Origin: Canna indica
Taxonomy: Eukaryota > Streptophyta > Magnoliopsida > Zingiberales > Cannaceae
Length of the DNA stretch: 64,000 nt
NCBI GenBank assembly: GCA_034359265.1
Contig: CP136895.1
Location: 51,850,001-51,914,000, forward strand
Direction: 5' to 3'
A program made the position numbers and the translations under genes. Below, in pieces: positions 45,370 to 56,671 of the stretch. The notes below the pieces were generated by a model, which saw nothing but the letters and a program-made list of their open reading frames with translations, was not told the origin of the DNA and ran no database searches. The stretch's first letter is position 1. Every line of letters begins with the position of its first letter.

Positions 45370-46560
45370 CTAACAAGTGGAGGCGGTGGAGTCGTCAGCG
45401 ATAGGTTCGGGAGCATCGACTAGGTCGAGGAGGACGACGACTGCGACATCATCAGTAGTGAGGAGGGTCTGCATGTTCTGCATCGTCTGTCTCAACTCGT
45501 CATTCGTGCGTCTCTGCTCCTCCATCGCATGTCTCTGCTCCTCCATCGTGTGTCTCTACTCCTCTATTGTCGCTCTATACTATATTAGCTCGGACTCCAA
45601 GGCCGCTATCCGGCTCTAGTCATGCGTTTGCGATGTCGAGGGCAGCTCACCCGCAGCGGGAGGGGTCGGTGCCCCAAGTGGCCCTAACACGGCACGTGCA
45701 TGGCCATTGTCTGCAAAGCCATAAACACGGTCGTGCTCCCAGCCACCTACGGCCTCGACCCATGCACCCACGTAAAACTCCTCCGGCGTACCTCCGCGCT
45801 CGATCACGGTCCTTGTGTAGGTTTCCTACACGCGTTTATATTTTAATAATACATATATAAAAACTATAAATAAAAATTGCGTAAATCAAATAGATATAAA
45901 TACTTACCATGATGATCGAGGCCCTGCTATCGACATAGTCCCCCACTCCTCGTCGCTGACAATGAGTGCCCTCAAACATCTACATCAACGAGGGGCGTTG
46001 GATGGTGCCATCTTCCACAACTCGCGTCTTACATTAGAAAACCAATACATTGGTATCATTATACAAAATATATAATATTTTAATTAAAAGTAAGGAAACT
46101 ATACATACCATATGACTCTCATACACCGCAAAAGACACGGAGCCACCAGTGTGGTGTGCCCTCGTGCCGTCCCCCCCCTCCCCCGGATATGTCATTTCTC
46201 AATGCTATCCGGGAGACCTCCTGCCACTCAAGCATATCCCACCGCTCAACAAACTGGTCCCACACAGGTCCAGGAATCCACTCGGGGGTGTGTCCCTGAG
46301 TCCTCCCAATCTCTATGCCCCCCAACTGTCTCATCATGATCTTATGGGCCTGCTAAAGCAACCCGTTGTAGCGAGCGCGGGCAACGCGCTCCCGCGCACT
46401 CTCTACGAAAGGAGTGTGGTCCTCCGGCAATATATAATGAGCATGCAAAAAAATAAATTTATTATTACCGATCAATCGATATTTAACATTAACATTAATT
46501 TAATAAATATACTTACCGAGAACTCTCGCCATAGTAAATCCATATGCTCACGGGGCACGT
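45370..46560 (-). pseudogene. CACTA PF03004-type protein, several exons
   Basis: Minus strand. At about 46200-46095 the translation reads WQEVSRIALRND... and, one frame over, HHTGGSVSFAVYESHM, the signature end of the plant En/Spm transposase family PF03004. Downstream exons give EEFYVGAWVEAVGGWEHDRVYG (about 45780-45710) and a repeated Met-Glu-Glu-Gln-Arg coiled coil encoded by three tandem 21-bp units (about 45495-45565). rc splice donors are seen at 45904-45908, 46104-46109 and 46512-46516. The frame shift inside the HTGGS block makes it a probable pseudogene. Role in the family: accessory DNA-binding transposase. Confidence 0.65.
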
Positions 46561-46614
46561 GAGACCATGTAGGTGAAACGTATCAACTCGTCATGATTAT
46601 TTTCTAAATTTATG

Positions 46615-46785
46615 GATGTTGGTGCAAGTCCACAGTAGACGATTCCGTGCGAGTCCAAAGTGAACGATTTCGGCACGAGTCCAAAGTGGATGATTCCGGC
46701 ATGAGTCCACAATGGATGATTCTAGCGCACGCAAGTCCAAAGTGGACGATTTTGGCGCACGCGAGTCTAAAGTGGACGATTTTAA
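46615..46785. repeat. Minisatellite, about 32-bp unit x 5
   Basis: Imperfect tandem copies of 'gcacgagtccaaagtggacgatttc', each with a small palindrome (GTCCAaagTGGAC). A related repeat is at 36975-37070 next to the other CACTA fragment. Confidence 0.85.
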
Positions 46786-46799
46786 AATTGTAATTACAC

Positions 46800-47414
46800 C
46801 CAACTAAAATTAATCCTAACATTTATTCTACCCTTGATTAACTAACCCTAAAACTTTAATCTACAATTAACATATAAAATCTACAATTAATACATAATAA
46901 ATCTACAATTAAAAAATAATTAATCTAAAATTAGTCTACATTCAACACATAAATTTTACAAATAACAGATAATAAATAAATCTAAAAAAACCTAAGATTA
47001 GGGGTTAAACCCCTAATCAAACAATAGCCGATAGCTATTGTAGGCTACTGTTCATCTGGCTGGGTCTGAGGGATTCGGCCCCAAACCTGACGCCGGTGTC
47101 TACACGTCGGCGCCGTTCTCCAGTGTTGGCATCCGGCGTGTAGACGCCGACACTAGCACTGGCGACTGAAAGGAAAGGGGGGCGGCGATCAATACCTCAA
47201 TCCAGCGCAGCGAGTGAGCTAGGGCAGTGGTGAGGCGGCGAGGGCAACGGTGATAGCACTGGCGACGGATGGGCTGCGATCGCAGCGGTGAGGCACGATG
47301 GCTTGAGCGACCGAAGACGGCAGCGGCGAGGGCAGCAGGAGAGAAGAGAGAAATGAAGAAGAGGAAGGGTCGGACGCGAACGCAAATAAAAGGCTTATCA
47401 CCCATGGCTCTCTA
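46800..47414. other. CACTA interior without recognised gene
   Basis: AT-rich sequence to about 47040, then a GC-rich part (47090-47400) with overlapping minus-strand frames rich in Ser, Pro and Ala. These are low-complexity and match no family; perhaps the untranslated 5' part of the transposase gene. Confidence 0.4.
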
Positions 47415-47700
47415 ATCGTCGGTGAACCATTGATATTTATTAATTATATCACTGACGGCCGACGTAGCCCTCTCTAAGCCGTCGGTGAGTTGTTGTTTTT
47501 TTGCGCCGCGTTCGCGCCATTAATTAATAAGCGACGACTGCTGGTAGCCGTGGCTACTGACTTATTTATAGCATCGACGGCTTTCTTGCCCCCACGAAGC
47601 CATCGCTATTATGTTATTTCATTTCACGCCCCATGCGCGCCATCATCTATGAGTGATGGACTTAGGCGGCCATATGAGAGCCGTGGTTGATTTGGTTACA

Positions 47701-48330
47701 TCAGCCAGGGCTGCTACGGTCGTCGGAAAGCCGTGAATAGTTCTGATGGCCTAGGTGGCCGTCGATGAGCCTCAGAGATCTCCAAAGTACTTCAGGTAAT
47801 TCTTCGACCCAATAGGCCTTGACTCGGTCGAGCTTTTTCTTTATCCCGGTTAGGATTACCTTGTTGGTTGCCTCAGTTAAGCCATTCGTTTGTGGGTGCT
47901 CCACAGACGAGAAGAGTTGTTTGATGCCGAGATCCGAGCAGAACTCTTGGGATCATCAATTCGTGAACTGAGTCCTATTATCGCTAATGAGTTGTCATGG
48001 TATTCCAAATATGCAGATGATATTCTTCTAGATGAACTTTTGGACTTTATCTATTGCAATCATTGTTAGGGGTTCAACCTCTATCCAGTTGGTGAAGTAG
48101 TCAACTGGTACGACCAAGAATTTGAATTGCCCAGGTGCTAGGGGTAAGGGGCAAAGGAGGTCTATCCCCCATTTGTGGAACGGCCAACTAACATCTGAAT
48201 CGTGCAAGGGTTCAGGTTGTAGTTGAGAAACTTCTGAGAACCTTGGCACTTTTCGCATTTTTTGACGTAAGGCCGCAGTCTATCTTCATCGTCGGCCAGA
48301 AATAGTAGGCTCAAAGGATTTTGGCTGCCA
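47701..48330 (-). pseudogene. Tat integrase, block B part 2
   Basis: Minus strand: KWGIDLLCPLPLAPGQFKFLV...DYFTNWIEVEPL (about 48175-48065) and NGLTEATNKVIL (about 47890-47850) with the catalytic Glu, followed by the CACTA insertion at 47779; the rest of the C-terminus (FAEGDLVLRK-like) is at 44250-44480 on the far side. Better preserved than block A in the first core part but still with stops. Confidence 0.8.
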
Positions 48331-48474
48331 ACGACCTTCCTCCGATGTGGTTATCCCAGATGCCATCGTGGACCTCTGCCATTATAGTGGCTATCCGCGG
48401 TTGGTGACAAACTTGAGGAGTGGTCAGGAGAGCTCTCTTTTGTAGAGCTAGTTATCAAGGAGCGTGTAATAACT

Positions 48475-49052
48475 TGTCATTCTTTTGATTCTGCCCGAGT
48501 TGGGGGTGCCTTCTGGGATTTCACCCTGCCTGAGGTATTAATGTAAGGGGTTCTCCAATCTGCGCCTTGTTTAATTATTTGGACATCGACTATGGTGTCA
48601 TCCGGTTGGATGCTCGGGTGCCCGAGGACTTGCAGAATAACCGACCTGTTGTTCTGGGCTTTTTTGGTGCTAGCAAGTTTGGATATCAAGTCGACCCTAG
48701 TGTTTTCCTCCTGAGGTACGTGTTGAATTACACAACTATCGAATTCAGTGATTGGAGATTGTACTAGCGCAAGGTACCTTTCGAGTGAAGGATCTCTGGC
48801 CTGGTAGGTGTTGTTGACTTGCCCCACGAAAAGCTACAAGTCGCTTTTTAAGATGATGCTTCAAGCTTTCACTTCTTGCGTGAGTTTTAATCCAACTATT
48901 AGAGCTTCGTACTCCGCCTGATTGTTGCTGGCTTTAAACTGGAATTGGAAGGATTGTTCTAGTGCGATTCCCTGACCATTTTCCATAATGTTGCTTGCCC
49001 CGCTTCCCTTTTCGTCGGAAGCGCCATCCACAAACAACGCCATTTTGGGCAA
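48475..49052 (-). pseudogene. Tat second RNase H, block B
   Basis: Minus strand: CPKMALFVDGASDEKGSGASN (about 49052-48990), NNQAEYEALIVGLKLTQEVKA, then MGQVNNTYQARD in a second frame continuing past the RNase H to IIKQGADWRTPYI. It keeps more family-typical residues than block A (for example AEYEAL against EEYKAL). The leading Cys-Pro-Lys belongs to the same RT-derived insert seen in block A. Confidence 0.8.
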
Positions 49053-49055
49053 GCA

Positions 49056-49593
49056 ATTGGCATTCCACCTTTGCTCTTGTAATAAAGCTGAAACACAAAT
49101 TTGTTGCTAACAAGGAAACATTAAGAAAGATAGGCTAATAAGAATGGGATCATCAAGTGCATGTTTGCTTCATAGGGGAGGATAGGATAGGGAATGATTA
49201 CTATCTATTGTTTGTTTAGTGCATGGATTAGAAAAAAATGTGAATAGAAGATTATTTATATCCGATGTACACCGGATTTAAAAAAAAAATTCTTATCCAA
49301 TCCTCCTTCGTTTATTATCCAATCAAATCCTTTCTTATCCATCAAAGCAAACATACCACAAGTGTATGCCCCTGGAATTAAGGTTGTTTTGCTACACAAA
49401 TAATAATGCTACTAATATTGGTAACAATATTATTATGCATCAAATTAGCAATCATCATGTGCTAGGCCTAGGATACACTAGAAAGAACAAATTGAGTTAC
49501 CACAAGATAACAAGGTTGGGTGAGGTGTAAGCCCTTCCAACTAAGTACACATACACATACCCTAAAATCTTATCCTCGAAGCACGAGAGAGAC
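49056..49593. repeat. Block B right flank with MITE copy 2
   Basis: Copy of 25889-26285 with a MITE added at 49160-49358. The MITE starts CATGTTTGCTTCATAGG and ends ATCAAAGCAAACATACCA; CAAGTG flanks it (49154-49159, 49359-49364) and occurs once at the empty site in block A. The flank is then cut by the copia LTR at 49597. Confidence 0.85.
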
Positions 49594-49713
49594 TTGTGTT
49601 GGGAATAAAGTTGTTTCCCTTAAGTGCAAAAATTAACAATAAGCAATAAAATAATAGATCACAAGAATACCAAAACTTTTAACGTGTAAAACTATTCGAT
49701 GTGAAGAAAAAAA

Positions 49714-52700
49714 TCACGAGCAGTAAGTGGGTCGGACTGCCATACCAGACACCTCTCTACAAGCAGTAAGTTTCTCCATTGGTAGAACCTTAGTCATCAT
49801 ATCAAAGCCATTGTCATTTGTATGAATCTTCTCCAACTGAAATTGCTTCATCTCTAGTGCATCTCGAATCCAGTGATATCTCACATCAATATGTTTTGAT
49901 CGTGAGTGAAAAGTTGAGTTCTTACTGAGATGAATGGCACTCTGATTGTCACAATACAACATATATTTCTCTTGTTAAAAACCTAACTCTTGTAGAAATT
50001 TCTTCATCCACAATAGCTCTTTGCTTGCTTTAGTAACTGCAATATACTCAGCCTCAGTGGTGGATAGGGCAATGCATTTCTGTAACTTTGATTGCCAAGA
50101 CGGTGCTCCCCCTGCAAAAGTGGTCAAGTACTCATAAGTGGATTTCCTGGAGTCAATGTCACTAGCCTTATCTGCGTCTGTATATTCATCCAACACAGGT
50201 TTTCCACCACCAAAACATAGACAAACTCTAGAGGTGCCTCTCAGATACCTAAGTATCTATTTCACTGTTAGCCAATGTTCTTTGCTGGGATTAGAAAGAA
50301 ATCTACTCACAACTCCAACAGCATAAGCAATATCTGGTCTTGTACATACCATAGCATACATCAAACTACCAACAGCGGATGCATAAGACATATTCTTCAC
50401 TACTTTATCATTCTCACTTGAAGGACATTGTTTAGAGCTTAACTTGAAATGACCTGCAAATGGAGAGCACATTAGTTTTGCCTTACTCATGGGGCACACT
50501 GGTTTTGCCTTACTCATGTTGAACTTATCAAGGACTTTCTCAATTTATTTCTCTTGACATAGCCATAATTTTCCACTCTTCCTATCCTGAGTGATCTTCA
50601 TCCTAATAATCTGCTTAGTTGGTCCCAAGTCCTTCATTGCAAAGGATTTCCCAAGTTATTTCTTTAAATAATTGATTTTCCTAGCATCATGACCAACAAG
50701 CAACATATCATCTATATAAAGTAATAAGATGATAAAATCACCATCAGAGAATTTCTTCACAAACACACAATGATTAGCAGTAGTCTTTTCATACCAATGA
50801 TCTGTCATGAAAGACTCAAATTTCTTATACCACTGCCTTGGTGCCTACTTAAGTCCGTATAAGCTCTTCTTTAAGCTGCATACCAGATTCTCTTTGCCTT
50901 TAACTTTGAACCCATCTGGTTGCTCCATGTAAATTTCCTCATCCAAGTCACCATGGAGGAAAGCAGTCTTCACATCAAGTTGTTTTACCTCCAAATTCAA
51001 GCTAGTTGCTAAACCCAAAACAGTTCTGATAGAAGACATCTTGACCACAGGTGAGAAAATTTCTTCAAAGTAAATTCTCTTTTTCTATCCAAAATCCTTT
51101 ACAACCAACCTTGCCTTGTACCTTGGCTGTGAACTATTGTTCTCAGTCTTCAATCTGAAAACCCACTTGTTCTTCAAATCTTTCTTTCCTGTAGGCAGCT
51201 TCACCAACTCATAAGTGTGATTCTCATGCAAGGACTTCATCTCATCTCACATAGCATTTAACCACTCATTTTTCTGATCACCTGATACAGCCTCCTCATA
51301 GCATTCAGGTTCTCCCCCATCAGTGAGCATTACATATTCATTGGGAGAATATTTCTAAGAAGGAACTTTGTTTCTAGTAGATCTTCTCAACTAAACTTCA
51401 ACTGGTTGTGTAGGAGATGACTAGGATTGTTCAGCATGATCAGTCACTGCCTCATCAGTTGCATTGGCATCATCAGGAATAAGCACATGATCATTATGAA
51501 CATCTTGTTCATTTTGTGTCACTTTGGTCAGAACTAGAAGACTCTGAAGTAAAATCTGGCACATTCTTCTTAACAGATTTTAGCTTCTCAATATCTTCAA
51601 TGGTTTGATCCTCAAAGAACACAAGATCCCTGCTTCTGATGACTTTCTTGTCTATTGGATCCCATAGTCTGTACCCAAACTCTTCATGTGTCTAAGAAAA
51701 TGCAATGTTTAGTCTTAGCATCAATCTTGGACCTCTCATCTCTTGGAACGTGAACAAATATCCTGTAGCCAAATACCTTCAAATGATCATATTTGACATC
51801 TTTCCCCATCCACACTATTTCTGGAATATCTTCATCAAGAGGAACTGAAGGAGAAAGGTTAATTAAGTCAATTGCAGTTCTTATTGCTTCACCCCAAAAG
51901 AATTTAGGAAGTTTTGCATGAGAGAGCATACAACGAATCCTCTCTACAATAGTTTTGTTCATCCTCTCAACAACTCCATTCTGTTAAGGTGTTTTTGGAA
52001 TCGTCTTCTCCAACCATATGCCATGCTCCTTGCAATACCTATCAAAAGGGCCCCTGTATTCACCTCTATTATCTGCACGAACACACTTCAACTATCTACT
52101 CTTTTCTCTTTCAATGCTAGCATGGAAGTACTTGAACACATCCAACACCTGATCTTTGGATTTCAAAGCAAAAGCCCATACTTTTCTAGAGTGATCATCA
52201 ATAAAGGTCACAAAATGTAAAGCACCACCAAGAGTTCATTCACTCATGAAACAAACATCAATATGAACTAAATCAATAAAATTTGATCTTCTAGAAGAGC
52301 AAGATCTCTGAAACGCAACTTTATGTTGTTTACCAACCAAACAATGAGTGCAAGGTTTCAAATTCATACCTGTCAAGGGTAGGAATTTCTTCATAGTGAG
52401 AACGCCAAGTCCTTTCTCGCTTAGGTGACCAAGCCGCCTATGCCAAAGCTCTGATGAAGAATCTCCTACTATATTCACCCCTTCTTTGCATATCTTTGCT
52501 TGTAAGAAATAGAGAGTATCTTGTTTCTTCCTTTTGCCAATACAAGATTGCCCTTAGTAATTCTGCACGTCTTGGAGCCAAAGGAGCTGATGCAACCCTC
52601 ATCACCAAGAATGTCAGGAGAAATCAGATTGAGCGTCAGGAACATGCCTCACATCATTAAGCCATAACTTGCACCTGTTATCAATATCCAAGCACACCTT

Positions 52701-52931
52701 TCCCATGCCAACAACCTTGGCTGAAGCTTCATTTCCCATTCTGACAAGACCAAAATCACCAATGACATAAGATGTGAAAAAGTCACGTTGGGTAGAAACA
52801 TGATATGAAGCACCAGAATCAACAACCCAAGAAGAATCATTGCTACCAAGGTGTAAACAACTGTCCTTGGTAGAAATAATAACATCACCATCTAATGCAA
52901 TTGAAGTTGTATCTCTGTCTTCTTTCTTCTC
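49714..52931 (-). pseudogene. Tork-like protease-integrase-RT-RNase H
   Basis: Read right to left: protease VDSGASYHVSTQ (about 52830-52795), integrase HRRLGH...CTHCLVGKQH (about 52445-52320), LVHIDV (about 52265), catalytic Glu in ERIRCML (about 51945), RT LDVKTAFLHGDLDEEIYMEQP (about 50985-50920), YIDD (about 50720-50706), ADKASDIDSRKSTYEY (about 50180) and CDNQSAIHLSKN (about 49955). A 27-bp tandem duplication at 50474-50520 repeats the codons MSKAKPVCP. At least eight stops or frameshifts. The polyprotein ends GMAVRP near 49730. Confidence 0.88.
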
Positions 52932-53716
52932 TTATTTTCTCTCTTTTGTCTGCTCCCTTTTTAATTTTCTGCAAAATCTTTTCACATTCCCTCGCTTGCC
53001 ACAATGATAGCAAATAAACCACTTTCTTGACTTGGATCTCCCCCTTGACTTGTCCCGATTGTCTGACTGCCTATCTAAATTTTGAAAGTATCTAGTTTTA
53101 CTCCTGCTACGCTTTTCTATAACAAGTGCCTCTGACTGAGTAGAATAATCTTGATCTTTTCTCCTAGTTTCTTCATTTGACAAACTTTCACAAAATGCAT
53201 CAATAGATAACTTGCCCTCAGGAGCTGAATTACTCAAGGCAACCACCAGAGTTTTCCAATTATCAGGTAAAGTATCGAGAAGCAAACAAGCCTACAATTC
53301 ATTAGATAACAACACTTCCAAGTTAGTCAAACGGTTTATAATATCTTTGAAATCACTTAGGTGTTCAGCCATATTATTCCCATCCTTAAATCTCATGTGA
53401 ACAAGTTTTCTAACAAGAAAAGTTTTATTTTGGGGGGATTTTCTTTCATATAAATTTTCCAATTTCTTCCATAATGACTCAACATTTTTCTCTCAAGCCA
53501 CATGATGATAAACACTGTTATCTATCTACTGTCTAATTGTACCCACTGTCTTTCTGTTCATTCTTTCCCATTCCTTATCAGATATATTTTTTGGTCTACC
53601 AATTCACCCTCAGTGGGATCATACATATCTTTGCAATTTAAAAGATCTTCCATCCTTGGCTTCCAAAAAGAATAATTTGAGGAAGTCAATTTAAACATAC
53701 TACTTGAGTCATCCAT
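52932..53716 (-). pseudogene. gag: Tork-like gag
   Basis: ATG at 53716 gives MDDSSSMFKLTSSNYSFWK, then after frame breaks LLDTLPDNWKTLVVALSN and an Arg/Lys/Ser-rich region. The zinc knuckle reads CYHCGKRGNVKRFC (about 53025-52984): the metal-binding His is replaced by Asn, so this finger should not bind zinc normally. Stops occur near 53558 and 53286. Confidence 0.82.
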
Positions 53717-54135
53717 CTTAATATGCACAGATAAACAAACAGGTAACCTCGCTCTCATACCAGTTGCTGGGAATAAAGTTGTTTCCCTTAAGTGCAAAAA
53801 TTAACTATAAATAGTAAAATAATAGATCATAAGAACACCAAAACTTTTTACGTAGAAAACTCTTCGATATGAAGAGATAAACCATGGGACCTAGTCCAGA
53901 CCAAATCTTCCACTAATAAAATTAATGGGTACAACGGTTCATCCCTAGCACAATTAGAGGTAATCAAATCTCATCTCAAACAATATAATTTCATCTCAAC
54001 GAAAGCAATAATGAACTGGAGATTGAAAAGATCTAACCAAAATAGGTTGAAGAAAACCACAGAAATGATGGCCTTTCAAAGATCAACACCGTTCAGATTG
54101 TAGAGCTTGTTGAGGAGAACAACATATCCAAAAAT

Positions 54136-56473
54136 TGTAATACCGAGGGTTTCCTAATATAAAAATTTTCGTGGTGGAGCCCATCGAGTCGGGAGCTAGC
54201 CGGGCGAGGTCGCGAGATCGCCACGAATAGCAGGTATAATTAACTTAAGTTATATCCTAATGTTGGTAATTGGGTGGATGAGTATATTGGTTGACTGAAG
54301 TTGGGTTGAGATTGGGTTCACGGATCGAGTCAGGACTCGATCCGAGTTAGGTGGAGTCGGATGAGGAGGTAAGTAAGTGATTGGGGGCATTTAAGTCAAT
54401 AGATGAGGGGAATAAAACCACTCACCCAAGCCAGCCGTGCGGCTCATGGGGAGAGCCACACGCAGCCCAAGAGGAAGGGGGAACAAGAGGTATTTTGTTC
54501 GGCACCGAGTCCGCATCGACGCTCGAGGAAATCGGTGCTCATCTTCATCGAGGTTACCTTGTGATCCGATCAAGGTGAGTGGTTAGGGTGATTGTGAAGG
54601 GAGGCGGGTAGCCGACCCTAGAAGTCTTTGGAATCAGGTTTTTTCGCGAGTTTCTTGTCGATCGACGTATTTTCTCATGCTGGAACTCTAAACGATTTGT
54701 GTACCTGTGATCTTATGTTTTAAATCGTATTTATTTTGCATTTTATGGGTTGGCCGAATGGAGGGAAAAGGGGAAAGGTCATGTCAAAATTTTCCCCAAT
54801 TTCCTCGATCGTCTTTCAACTCGTGGATTATTTTATGTTCGTTAAATGTAGATCTTTGGGTTGATGCTTACGTAGTTGTCGCAAACATGCCCACCTTTCC
54901 CTAGAGGGCTCGGCTGAGCAAGGTATTACCTTGCTTGAGTCGGCCGAGCAAGGGCAAGGGCGGAAATAGTAAGACTGTTCGAATTATTATGCTAGGTCTC
55001 ATGTTGTGTTGTCTTGATTCATACTTATATGCTAGTGTTAGATTTTAGTTATGTTATATGAACACCGTTCATCCTAGGAATTGTTAGTAACTATAGATCT
55101 ATATTCTCATGTTTATGGAAATGTTCTTGCTAATGCATACATGGATAGGATTGTTATGACATATGAATCAAAGGAAAGGTTTCATAAATTTTCAGATATT
55201 ATGTTCAATCGTTGCTATGTATGTTGCATGTTTCTTATCGGTTTATTTAGTAGAAATTATCCTCTTTAATTCGGTTTTGACATGATAATTGTGCTGATGA
55301 GTATTTTTGGCAAGTGTTGTTGATAATGATAGACTTTGTACTCATCTATATTCGGTACCTAGTTGTGACATCTAACTTAGATACAAAGTACCCTTGCTAC
55401 GTTCTACCCTAGGGGTAGTTAGCAGACATCAATATCCTTCTAGTGCGACCCGAGGAGGTAGGGTCAGATATGGGCAATGCCCAAAAAGCAAAACATAGGG
55501 GAATTTTCACAACCTGGTTTCGGTTGTGGTTGAGATGGTCTACTGAGGAGTGTCATTAGCCGATTGGCTACCACATGACTCAGTGGTTTTATTGGGTCTT
55601 GAGATTGCACCAGCGGGCCCGCTAGGTGTTAGATACGAGTGGCGGAGGGTCTTGAGATTCCGTCAGTGGGCCACGCTGACGGTAGACCCGAGTTGGGTGG
55701 GACTAGCTATCCCTAACCCGGAGGATATCTGAGGCTAGTGGCCATCCTAGCCGACGGATCCGTAACACAAATGTTTAGCATGAAGTGACCATAAGGGCTG
55801 GTTTTTAGTGGCCGACCGGCCTGGTTATGTAGAGGGAAGAACCGAACCTTCCATATATATTTTTAGGCCATTAGTGGCCGAGCTGTAGTGAAATGGATAA
55901 GGGCCAGAGAGGCTGGTTCATCCATTCTTTTATTTTGGCAAACTGATTAACTTTTGTGATGTGATCATAGTTTAATTCCTTATCTTCATCATACTTTCTA
56001 TACGTTATCTTGTCGTGATTTTAAGTGGAGGTTCGAAAGAACCGCTCATTGAGTTCCTCGTGAACTCACAGTTTCATTATTGTTGTTTTGCAGAGCCCGA
56101 CCAGTGAGGTACGACTTGGTGGCATGGTGCGAATGGAGGGCGGATGTGGGTGCAGATCTCGTAGCTGGCAGCATTATAGTCGTAGTCGTGTTTGAGTAGA
56201 GTCGTGTGTATGCACTGTGTTGGTTCTGTAAAGCATTGAGATGTTTCTTTGAAAACCTCTTTAGATGTTTATTTTAAAACTTGTGATGTTTCCAAACTTG
56301 GTTTGGTTAAACTATTTTCAAACAGCTAATACAGTTTGGTACTATTGCTTTTGTTATGATTTCGATGTCAGTCTGGTTCTGTTTTATGAGTTGTTGGTCA
56401 GTGCATAGGGTAGGCTTCGGGGTACCGACATGTACCCTGGCCTGTCACGCGTACCTTGAGTTGGGACGTGACA
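54136..56473 (+). repeat. Tekay-type gypsy LTR 1
   Basis: 2338 bp, TGTAATACCGAGGG ... GGGACGTGACA, followed by a primer-site remnant TTGGTATCAG (56477-56486). Differs from LTR 2 by a few percent. Embedded frames (for example 54381-54578) recur in all three LTRs only because the LTRs are copies. Confidence 0.92.
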
Positions 56474-56671
56474 AAGTTGGTATCAGATCAGGAAACTTAG
56501 ATCCAAGTAAATTCCCTTGGTAAAAGTTAGGTGGGAGCATCACACCGGGCAGGAAGCTACCTAGGAAGTAGAGCAGGACATGAGGGAATGATACCCTTCC
56601 ATGTTCGAAGAACTGGTAAGTCCGTATGAATCTACAAAATTCGAGAACCAATTTCCCTTAAGGGGGAAGAT
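56474..56671 (+). pseudogene. Gypsy internal remnant between LTR 1 and LTR 2
   Basis: The primer site runs at about 56486 directly into the last 190 bp of the internal region (matching 61735-61920): end of integrase, chromodomain-type tail (IPLVKVRWEHHTGQEAT) and polypurine tract TAAGGGGGAAGA (56659-56670). All of gag and nearly all of pol is missing. The tail carries the same three in-frame stops as 61757, 61790 and 61838. Confidence 0.9.

Larger units (their letters stand above)
44690..47779 (-). mobile_element. CACTA-type insertion in the gypsy integrase
   Basis: The block A sequence at 21790-21800 is uninterrupted, so this 3.1-kb segment was added in block B. Left side begins CTACTACTATTGTCG and has subterminal palindromes: CCGACGGCTCA...TGAGCCGTCGG (about 44713-44742), GTGACGG...CCGTCAC (about 44809-44830). 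The right side has the same kind of 'accgacggc / gccgtcgg' motifs (47415-47770). Minus-strand transposase-type gene inside. The right end is not a clear CACTA terminus, so it may be truncated. Confidence 0.72.
43739..49055 (-). mobile_element. Tat-type gypsy copy, block B, split by CACTA
   Basis: Second copy of 20871-23062: LTR or 3' region (43739-44245), integrase (44250-44689 and 47780-48330, interrupted by a CACTA element) and second RNase H (48475-49052). Reverse transcriptase, protease and gag are missing; the deletion joins AAGC at about 49050 directly to the right flank. Confidence 0.85.
49597..54130 (-). mobile_element. Ty1/copia element, Tork/Tnt1-like
   Basis: Minus-strand element: 5' LTR at 53765-54130 (366 bp), primer site rc of GCTCTCATACCA at 53751-53762, gag and pol, and only the last 115 bp or so of the 3' LTR (49597-49715); the polypurine tract and most of the LTR's U3 are deleted. 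The two LTR pieces align with clear differences. Sequence motifs place it near Tnt1 (Tork lineage). No matching target duplication is evident. Confidence 0.88.

Noticed and set aside
45567..45860. 97-codon plus-strand frame in the CACTA element
   Set aside because: Antisense to the PF03004-type exons, which have splice sites and family motifs on the minus strand.
47100..47405. Three overlapping minus-strand frames rich in Ser, Pro and Ala
   Set aside because: Low-complexity GC-rich sequence; three frames equally open, so no evidence for a real protein.
54381..54578. Conserved frame in each gypsy LTR (also 56886-57113 and 62135-62362)
   Set aside because: Conservation reflects LTR copying; no start context, domain or selection evidence, and it lies in the LTR.
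55081..55269. Second LTR frame repeated at 57617 and 62866
   Set aside because: Same reason; AT-rich LTR sequence with no recognisable protein family.
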